64,000 bases of DNA from Alphaproteobacteria bacterium Ga0077535. GTDB lineage: Bacteria > Pseudomonadota > Alphaproteobacteria > Caulobacterales > Aquidulcibacteraceae. The notes beneath the pieces were generated by a model, which saw only the letters and a list, made by a program, of their open reading frames with translations, was not told where the DNA came from and ran no database searches. Shown here in pieces: positions 58,156 through 64,000 of this stretch. The DNA is taken from contig LNEK01000040.1 of NCBI GenBank assembly GCA_001464425.1, forward strand, positions 172,890 to 236,889, in the 5' to 3' direction. Each line of letters opens with the position of its first letter. Position 1 is the first letter of the stretch. The translations under genes and the position numbers were made by a program.

Positions 58156-60306
58156 ATGGCGCAGACGGAAGTACCGGCGGATACGAGCCAAGATAGCTAC
58201 CAGGCTCTGCGCCGCCGTGTCTTAGCGTTCGCTGCCTTGTTCTCCGTCTTGATCGTCGCGGTGGCGGCGCTTGGTTTCGTCCAGCTCCGCAGCACGGCTG
58301 CTGATGCAGCGGAGCGGCGCGCGGCGAGCTATGCCACTATTCTTGCAGCGCACCTTGAGCGCGTGACCTTGGCGATCGAATCAAGACTCGGCGAAATCGC
58401 CACCCAGAGTGAAGGCCTCGGCGGCCCGAGAGGGCCGTCCGAGCGTTGGCGCCAAGTATTGTTGGCCGCACGCGCCGGATCCAACACCATCGCCTCTCTT
58501 TCCATCGTCGATACGAGCGGTGTTGTCCGTCACTCCACCCTGCCGGAAGCGATCGGAAGGTCGCTGCCCGACATCGTCGGTGCTGAGCGATCTGCGACAT
58601 TCCTTCAGCGTTTTGCTCAGGACGGGCCGTCTGAGACGATCGCCAACCAACCAGTCGTTAGCCCCTTCGCGGGGCGTGTGCTGCAACCGTACTCGCGTCG
58701 ATTGATCAATCGCGCTGGGCGTACGGTGGGCGCTGCGAGCGCCACGTTCGATCCGGAGTCGCTGCACGACTTCTATCGAGCGGTCGATACCGAGGGCGGT
58801 GAGCTGCGCATTATGCACGAGAGCGGCGTGTTGCTGTTGCGAGAGCCTGTTCATACCCAGCTCACCGATGTGGCAGCGGATGACCGCGCTCTGGCGGCGC
58901 ACCGCGCGGGCGCGACGATGGGTGAGTTCACCGCTCGCAACACATCCGATGGCCCAGTGTTTATCACGGCGTACGAGTCCGTCGGTGACACGGGGCTGAT
59001 TGTTTCGGTGTCGCTGGACCGCGATCGCGCGCTCGGCATGTGGCGGGGGTACGCGCTCGTCGCCGGGGCAATCCTGATCGGCATGATTGCGGCATTGTGG
59101 CTCGCTGTAGCGCTGATCTTGCGGCAATTGTCAGCGCGCGTCGCCGCGGAAGCGGCGCTTGCGGTGCAACAGCGGCATTTAGCCGAAGCGCAGCGCTTGG
59201 AATCGCTCGGCCAGCTCACCGGCGGCGTCGCGCACGATTTCAACAATCTGCTGACCGTGATCCTCAATTCCGCCGATGCGTTGCTGACGCGTGTTTCCGA
59301 TGACGTGCGGCCGAGGGTGGAAGCGATCGTCCATGCTGCGGAGAATGGTGCAGCGTTGGTGGGTCAGCTTTTGGCGTTCTCACGTCGCCAAGCGCTCAGC
59401 ATGGCGCCGGTCGACGTGAACTCCGCCGTCGCCGCGATGGAAGATATGCTGCGGCGAACACTCGGCGCACCGATCGCGCTCGACTTCGCGCTCGCGCCCG
59501 ATCTCTGGCCCGCATACGGCGACCGCGCGCAGATCGAGAGCGCCGTGCTTAATCTCGTGATCAATGCCCGTGACGCCATGCCCGGCGGCGGCAGGCTTAC
59601 GATTGAAACCCGCAACGTGTTTCTGGATGGCGACTACACAGTCGCCAATCCGGATGTCGCCAGCGGTGACTATGTCGCGCTTGCTGTTACTGACACTGGC
59701 TGCGGCATGACGCCGGCAGTCATGCAACGCGCGTTGGAGCCATTCTTTACCACCAAAGAGGTCGGCAAGGGCTCGGGATTGGGGCTCAGCATGGTCTTTG
59801 GCTTCGCCAAGCAATCGAAGGGGCATCTTAAGATCTACAGCGAAGTCGGGGCCGGGACGACCGTTCGCCTCTACCTCCCGCGCGATGCGACAGGCGGGCA
59901 AACGTCGGACCCGGAGATGGCCGAGAGCGACCGTGGCGGCGACGAGACAATTCTAGTGGTGGAAGACGAAGCGAACGTCCGCCAACTCGCCGCGGCCAAT
60001 CTGCGGGAACGCGGCTACACCGTGATTGAAGCCGCCAATGGCGCCGACGCGGTGCAGAAGCTGGCGACCGGGCAGACCATCCATTTGCTGCTCACCGACA
60101 TGATCATGCCCGGCCAGATGACGGGCCGCGACGTTGCTGAACACGCTCTGAAGGGGCGTCCTGATATCAAGCTGCTGTTCACCTCCGGCTACGCCGATGT
60201 TTCGGTGATGCGAAACGGCTTGGTCAAAGAGGGCGCGCGTTTCATCTCCAAACCCTATCGCGGCCCGGAGCTCGCACGCGTCATTCGGGCGCTGCTCGAC
60301 AGCTGA
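58156..60306 (+). CDS. hybrid sensor histidine kinase/response regulator
   Basis: 716 residues. Two membrane helices (~20-45 and ~290-315) flank a periplasmic ~245-residue sensor domain of double-Cache type (SLSIVDTSGVVRHSTLP, VFITAYESVGDTGLIVSV). The kinase core has GGVAHDFNNLLTVI with the phospho-His, NLVINARDAMPGGG, DTGCGM and GKGSGLGLSMVFG, the HWE-free 'HDFNN' class. A C-terminal receiver (TILVVEDEANVRQLA, phospho-Asp in LLLTDMIMPG) completes it. Likely senses a small molecule; signal and output are unknown. No separate regulator gene is adjacent. Confidence 0.9.
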   Translation: MAQTEVPADTSQDSYQALRRRVLAFAALFSVLIVAVAALGFVQLRSTAADAAERRAASYATILAAHLERVTLAIESRLGEIATQSEGLGGPRGPSERWRQVLLAARAGSNTIASLSIVDTSGVVRHSTLPEAIGRSLPDIVGAERSATFLQRFAQDGPSETIANQPVVSPFAGRVLQPYSRRLINRAGRTVGAASATFDPESLHDFYRAVDTEGGELRIMHESGVLLLREPVHTQLTDVAADDRALAAHRAGATMGEFTARNTSDGPVFITAYESVGDTGLIVSVSLDRDRALGMWRGYALVAGAILIGMIAALWLAVALILRQLSARVAAEAALAVQQRHLAEAQRLESLGQLTGGVAHDFNNLLTVILNSADALLTRVSDDVRPRVEAIVHAAENGAALVGQLLAFSRRQALSMAPVDVNSAVAAMEDMLRRTLGAPIALDFALAPDLWPAYGDRAQIESAVLNLVINARDAMPGGGRLTIETRNVFLDGDYTVANPDVASGDYVALAVTDTGCGMTPAVMQRALEPFFTTKEVGKGSGLGLSMVFGFAKQSKGHLKIYSEVGAGTTVRLYLPRDATGGQTSDPEMAESDRGGDETILVVEDEANVRQLAAANLRERGYTVIEAANGADAVQKLATGQTIHLLLTDMIMPGQMTGRDVAEHALKGRPDIKLLFTSGYADVSVMRNGLVKEGARFISKPYRGPELARVIRALLDS

Positions 60307-60360
60307 ACCTTACGCTGCGTCGCGCTTGACATGGCGGTCGCGACAGCGCGGATTCCGCCG

Positions 60361-61863
60361 ATGGAAACGCAGCATTTCGACGTCATGATCGTGGGCGCCG
60401 GCCTCTCGGGCATTGGCGCGGCTTATCACCTTCAGAAGCAAAGCCCTGGTAAGTCCTACGTGATCCTCGAGGGACGCGAAGCGATCGGCGGCACTTGGGA
60501 TCTTTTCCGTTATCCCGGCATTCGCTCGGACAGCGATATGTTCACCTTGGGCTATTCGTTCAAACCGTGGACAGAGCAGAAGGCGATTGCCGATGGCCCT
60601 TCCATCCGCAATTACGTGAACGAGACGGCGCGCGAGAACGGCATCGACGAGCACATCCGATTTAAACATCAGGTCAAACGCGCGGCTTGGTCGTCGCAAG
60701 ATGAGCGCTGGACGATCGAAGCGGAGCACGACCGTGCATTGAAGCGCTTTACGGCGAAGTTCGTGCTGATGTGCGCGGGCTATTATCGGTACGATAAAGG
60801 CTACCTGCCGGATTGGAAGGGCGTAGAAAGCTACAAGGGCGCATTCTTCCACGCACAGCATTGGCCGGAAGGCCTCGACTACACAGGCAAGCGCGTCGTC
60901 GTGATCGGCTCTGGCGCAACAGCGGTGACGCTGGTGCCGTCGATGGCGGACAAAGCTGCCCACGTTACCATGCTGCAGCGCTCGCCGACCTATATGGTCT
61001 CGATGCCGGCCGAGGATAAGTTGGCGAACTGGGCTCGCCGCAACCTACCCGCCGGGCTCGCCTACGATCTCACACGTTTCCGTAAGATCATCCTCCAGCA
61101 AATATTCTTTCGCCTTGCGCGCTCGCGCCCGGAGAAAACCAAGGAGCGTCTGCTCGGTCTCATCCGCGAACAATTGCCGGATTATGACCTCGATACGCAT
61201 TTCACGCCGCCCTACAATCCGTGGGAGCAGCGGCTCTGCTTGGTGCCGGACAATGACATGTTCGCTGCAATCCGCAGCGGCAAAGCCTCAATCGCAACCG
61301 ATCACATCGAGAGTTTCACAGAGAAGGGGCTGAAGCTCCGCTCAGGCCGCGAGCTCGAGGCTGACATCATCGTCGCCGCGACCGGGCTAAATCTCCAAAT
61401 GCTCGGCGGCGCCGAACTCTCGGTCGACGGTGAGAAGATCGAAGTCGGCAGTACGCACGCGTACAAGGGCACGATGCTGTCCGGCGTTCCGAACCTGGCG
61501 TTTGTGTTCGGGTACACCAATGCCTCCTGGACACTGCGCGCTGACTTGATCAGCGAATATGTCTGCCGGCTGATCAATTACCTCAGCGATTACGGGCTGG
61601 CGTCAGCAACGCCGCGCTTTGATCTTTCGGACGCCGAGGAGCGGCCATTCGCCGATTTTTCGTCCGGCTATTTTCAGCGGGCGACCAACCTGCTGCCGAA
61701 GCAAACGACCCGCGCGCCCTGGAAGCAGAACCAAAGTTATGCGCATGACCTCATGGATCTGCGCTACGGCTTGGTTGAGGACGGCGTACTCGAGTTCAAG
61801 AAGGCGAAGCCCGCGCAAGGGGCAGAAGCGGCGCCAGCTCGCGACAGCGCATTGGTTAGCTGA
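60361..61863 (+). CDS. flavin-containing monooxygenase (Baeyer-Villiger type)
   Basis: 500 residues from ATG 60361 (METQHFDVMIVGAGLSGIG, family start); ATG 60331 is in frame. FAD motif GAGLSG, GGTWDLFRYPGIRSDSDMF (the BVMO GGxWxxxxYPGxxxD pattern), and a second dinucleotide motif VIGSGATAV for NADPH. The canonical BVMO fingerprint FxGxxxHxxxWP appears as FFHAQHWPEG, close to consensus. Such enzymes oxidise ketones or heteroatoms; the substrate is unknown. Confidence 0.85.
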   Translation: METQHFDVMIVGAGLSGIGAAYHLQKQSPGKSYVILEGREAIGGTWDLFRYPGIRSDSDMFTLGYSFKPWTEQKAIADGPSIRNYVNETARENGIDEHIRFKHQVKRAAWSSQDERWTIEAEHDRALKRFTAKFVLMCAGYYRYDKGYLPDWKGVESYKGAFFHAQHWPEGLDYTGKRVVVIGSGATAVTLVPSMADKAAHVTMLQRSPTYMVSMPAEDKLANWARRNLPAGLAYDLTRFRKIILQQIFFRLARSRPEKTKERLLGLIREQLPDYDLDTHFTPPYNPWEQRLCLVPDNDMFAAIRSGKASIATDHIESFTEKGLKLRSGRELEADIIVAATGLNLQMLGGAELSVDGEKIEVGSTHAYKGTMLSGVPNLAFVFGYTNASWTLRADLISEYVCRLINYLSDYGLASATPRFDLSDAEERPFADFSSGYFQRATNLLPKQTTRAPWKQNQSYAHDLMDLRYGLVEDGVLEFKKAKPAQGAEAAPARDSALVS

Positions 61864-61920
61864 CTCTAGCGCTCGCCGAGGTCCTGCGTTAGGAGCGGGC
61901 TCCTTTCTGAGGCGCGCGCA

Positions 61921-63177
61921 GTGAAATCGATTAGTCTGTTTGTGCTGGCCGCGCTTATCGCCGGCATCATTGTCGGCGCGCTAGTGCGCACGGAGGCGCC
62001 GCAGTTTGCCGGGCTCGCCGAAGGCGTCGGCGCATTTGGCGGACTCTGGCTAAACGCGCTCAGCATGACGGTCGTGCCGCTAGTGGTGTCGTTGCTGATC
62101 ACCGGCATCGCGTCGGTGTCAGACGCAACCAAAGCCGGCGGTCTGGTAGCACGCGCGGTTCTGCTGTTCTCCGTGCTGCTCGTGTTCGCCGCGATCTACG
62201 GCATTCTCGCCACCCAGGGTTTGCTGGCGCTTTGGCCGGTTGATCGCCAAGACGCGGCTGCCTTTATCGCCAGCGTGGGCGCGGACGCGGTCCAGATCAA
62301 CGAACGACCTACGTTCGTGGATTGGCTCCGCGGCCTCGCGCCTGCCAATCCGGTGAGCGCCGCCGCCAACAACCAAATCCTTCAGCTCGTCGTTTTCGCG
62401 GTGTTCTTTGGCTTTGCCGCAACCAGAACGCCGCCGGCGATGCGCGATCAGCTTGTGGGATTCTTCCGAGCCGTTTCGGAGACGATGATCATCATCGTCC
62501 GCTGGATTTTGCTGGCCGGACCGCTCGGGGTGTTCGCGCTGGCCCTTGGCGTCGGCCTTCGCGCTGGGTTCGGTGCGGTTGAGACATTGGTGCAGTACGT
62601 CCTCATCGTCTCAGCGGTGACGCTAAGCGTGACATTGATCGCGTGGGCGATCGCTATCGTCTTTGGCCGACAGCCCATTGGTCGCTTCACCGCCGCCGCG
62701 GCTCCGGTGTGGGCCATTGCGGCGTCGACGCAATCATCCCTGGCATCTTTGCCGGCGATGCTCGACGCCGCGCTGCGGGGGCTGCGCATTCCCGCTCACG
62801 TCGCCGATGTTACGCTGCCACTCGCTGTCGCGGTGTTCCGCTTCACCAGCCCTGTCGCAAATCTGGCCGTGTGTTTCTTCGTAGCGCATCTTTATGGCTA
62901 TGAGCCCAGCATGATGGAGGTCGTTGGCGCGATTGTCGTCGCGTTCGGCGTGAGTGTTGGCTCGGTTGGACTGCCGGGACAGATCTCGTTCGTTGCTTCG
63001 ATCGCGCCGATCTGCATGGCGCTCGGCGTGCCTTTCGAATTGTTGGGAATCCTGATCGCCGTTGAGGTCATCCCAGACATTTTCCGTACACTTGGTAACG
63101 TCACCGGCGATTTGGCAGCCACGAGCGTGCTCTCGCGTAACGAAAACCGCGACGAGCTCGACGAAGCGTCAGGCTAG
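61921..63177 (+). CDS. dicarboxylate/amino acid:cation symporter (DAACS) with atypical TM7 motif
   Basis: 418 residues from GTG 61921. Eight helices and two re-entrant loops of the GltP/DctA family: the serine-rich hairpin STQSSLASLP and HP2 SVGLPG are present. The TM7 NMDGT motif, which contacts sodium and substrate, reads FTSPVAN here. This change predicts altered ion coupling or substrate. MTVVPLVVSLLITGIASVSD is the conserved TM2 segment. It overlaps the convergent secreted-protein gene by 4 nt. Confidence 0.85.
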   Translation: MKSISLFVLAALIAGIIVGALVRTEAPQFAGLAEGVGAFGGLWLNALSMTVVPLVVSLLITGIASVSDATKAGGLVARAVLLFSVLLVFAAIYGILATQGLLALWPVDRQDAAAFIASVGADAVQINERPTFVDWLRGLAPANPVSAAANNQILQLVVFAVFFGFAATRTPPAMRDQLVGFFRAVSETMIIIVRWILLAGPLGVFALALGVGLRAGFGAVETLVQYVLIVSAVTLSVTLIAWAIAIVFGRQPIGRFTAAAAPVWAIAASTQSSLASLPAMLDAALRGLRIPAHVADVTLPLAVAVFRFTSPVANLAVCFFVAHLYGYEPSMMEVVGAIVVAFGVSVGSVGLPGQISFVASIAPICMALGVPFELLGILIAVEVIPDIFRTLGNVTGDLAATSVLSRNENRDELDEASG

Positions 63178-63590
63178 TTCCGGTACGGCGCGCATGCGTT
63201 GGCGTAAAAGCCTTCGACGTGCTCGATACGCTCGGCGGTGCTAACGGCCGCGGGCGGTGTGTCGGAGTTCGGCGCGTACGGCGCATCGCCCTCAGCGTTT
63301 ATCCGTTCGCCAATTGTGCGCGCCGCGATGCGCACCTCGTCAGGCATCAGCACCTGGGCCACGCCCGCGGTGGTGCAATCGCAATAGGCGGCATTCTGGT
63401 GCTCTGAGCAGGCGGCGCGATACGCTCGCCGCGCTTCGCCTACGGCTGCATCGCTGGCCAGCGAACGCGCATCTGGCGCTGTCCATTCCACCGGTGGCGC
63501 AGGTGCCGCACTGAGCGGCTTATAGGCGTAGGCGGCGCCGTCGAATGTGAATGCGGCGGCGACTAATCCGGCAACGACGATGACTCTCAT
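63174..63590 (-). CDS. small secreted protein, unknown function
   Basis: 138 residues with a signal peptide (MRVIVVAGLVAAAFTFDGAAYA). Four cysteines (AACSEH, YCDCTT, NACAPY) in the mature part suggest two disulfides; CDC..AGVAQVLMPDE is the most distinctive segment. No family was recognised. It lies downstream of the sensor kinase gene on the same strand (62-nt gap). Confidence 0.6.
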   Translation of the reverse strand: MRVIVVAGLVAAAFTFDGAAYAYKPLSAAPAPPVEWTAPDARSLASDAAVGEARRAYRAACSEHQNAAYCDCTTAGVAQVLMPDEVRIAARTIGERINAEGDAPYAPNSDTPPAAVSTAERIEHVEGFYANACAPYRN

Positions 63591-63652
63591 GGCTCATCTC
63601 CTTACGCCGCCAACGCGTTGGCGGCTGGAGAGTGCCTTCACATCGCCGCGAC

Positions 63653-64000
63653 TTAAGCTGCGTCGCGCTGTTCCTCGTTGGCGGCGACCACCGAGTGCGA
63701 CGGAACCCGCAGCGTGAATGCCGATCCTTGTCCCGGCGCACTTTTGACCGTGACATCCCCGTTCAGTAGTCGGGCTAGCCGGCGCGTGATGGCGAGGCCT
63801 AGCCCAGTGCCGCCATAGGCGCGCGTGGTCGATGCGTCGGCCTGCACGAACGGCTGAAAGAGGTGCTTTTGCGCTTCAGGTGCGATGCCGATGCCGGTAT
63901 CGATCACTTCGAACACGAGCCAGCCGTCCTCACGGTGCGCACGCAGCTTGATCTGGCCGTCTTTGGTGAATTTGGCGGCGTTCGAAAGCAGGTTGAGCAG
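63653..64000 (-). CDS. sensor histidine kinase, C-terminal part (5' end beyond window)
   Basis: The frame is open to the window edge; only the last 115 residues are present. They contain the ATP-binding boxes N ([12 protein letters not shown]), G1 (DTGIGIA) and G2 ([14 protein letters not shown]), as in class I kinases, and the ending is a short tail with no receiver domain. The input domains and phospho-His cannot be seen. Confidence 0.85.
   Translation of the reverse strand: MLNLLSNAAKFTKDGQIKLRAHREDGWLVFEVIDTGIGIAPEAQKHLFQPFVQADASTTRAYGGTGLGLAITRRLARLLNGDVTVKSAPGQGSAFTLRVPSHSVVAANEEQRDAA

Overview
The window is 64 kb of high-GC bacterial chromosome. It looks alphaproteobacterial, near Caulobacterales/Hyphomonadaceae. 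The evidence is a DivL-type kinase with tyrosine in place of the phospho-acceptor histidine, a ChvI-ChvG system followed by PTS genes and ahcY, alphaproteobacterial AddA/AddB, and the rpsA-ihfB order. No tRNA, rRNA, CRISPR array, phage or insertion sequence was recognised. Species placement is inference.

Layout: 0-4 kb holds histidine degradation genes (hutG, hutI, hutU). 4-15 kb holds lipoproteins, YhhN, an SDR, an HU protein with a basic tail, an orphan ABC ATPase and a DUF3857/transglutaminase protein. 15-18 kb is polA. 20-23.4 kb is chvI-chvG-EIIA(Man)-HPr, with no hprK. 23.4-30.4 kb holds an M61 peptidase, two SemiSWEETs, an MscS-like protein, an autoregulated XRE gene with a membrane partner, and ahcY behind an S-adenosylhomocysteine riboswitch. 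30.6-33 kb is divL. 33-38 kb is an accessory stretch (DUF1761, histidine phosphatase, repeats, and a ferredoxin/ferredoxin reductase/methyltransferase operon). 38-47 kb is a tightly overlapped tsaE-amgK-murU-addB-addA operon plus trxA. 47-53 kb on the minus strand runs trpF-trpB-trpA-accD-folC, with a nitroreductase and mscL. 54-58 kb holds a TetR/ferric-reductase junction, ihfB, rpsA and cmk. 58-64 kb holds a hybrid kinase, a flavin monooxygenase, a DAACS symporter and the end of another kinase.

Two patterns stand out. First, six otherwise well-preserved conserved genes (hutU, polA, tsaE, folC, trpF and a nitroreductase) each break frame at one point where about 10-13 conserved codons are missing. 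In every case a loss of roughly 30-37 nt restores both frame and family length, and several junctions fit deletion between 5-6 nt direct repeats. Several of these genes are normally essential or important, so an assembly or consensus artefact is the leading explanation; a real deletion-prone lineage is the alternative. Second, seven of nine convergent gene pairs overlap by exactly 4 nt, sharing their stop codons (CTAG, CTAA or TTAA), which leaves no room for terminators.

All functional assignments come from motif and family recognition by eye; no database search was run.
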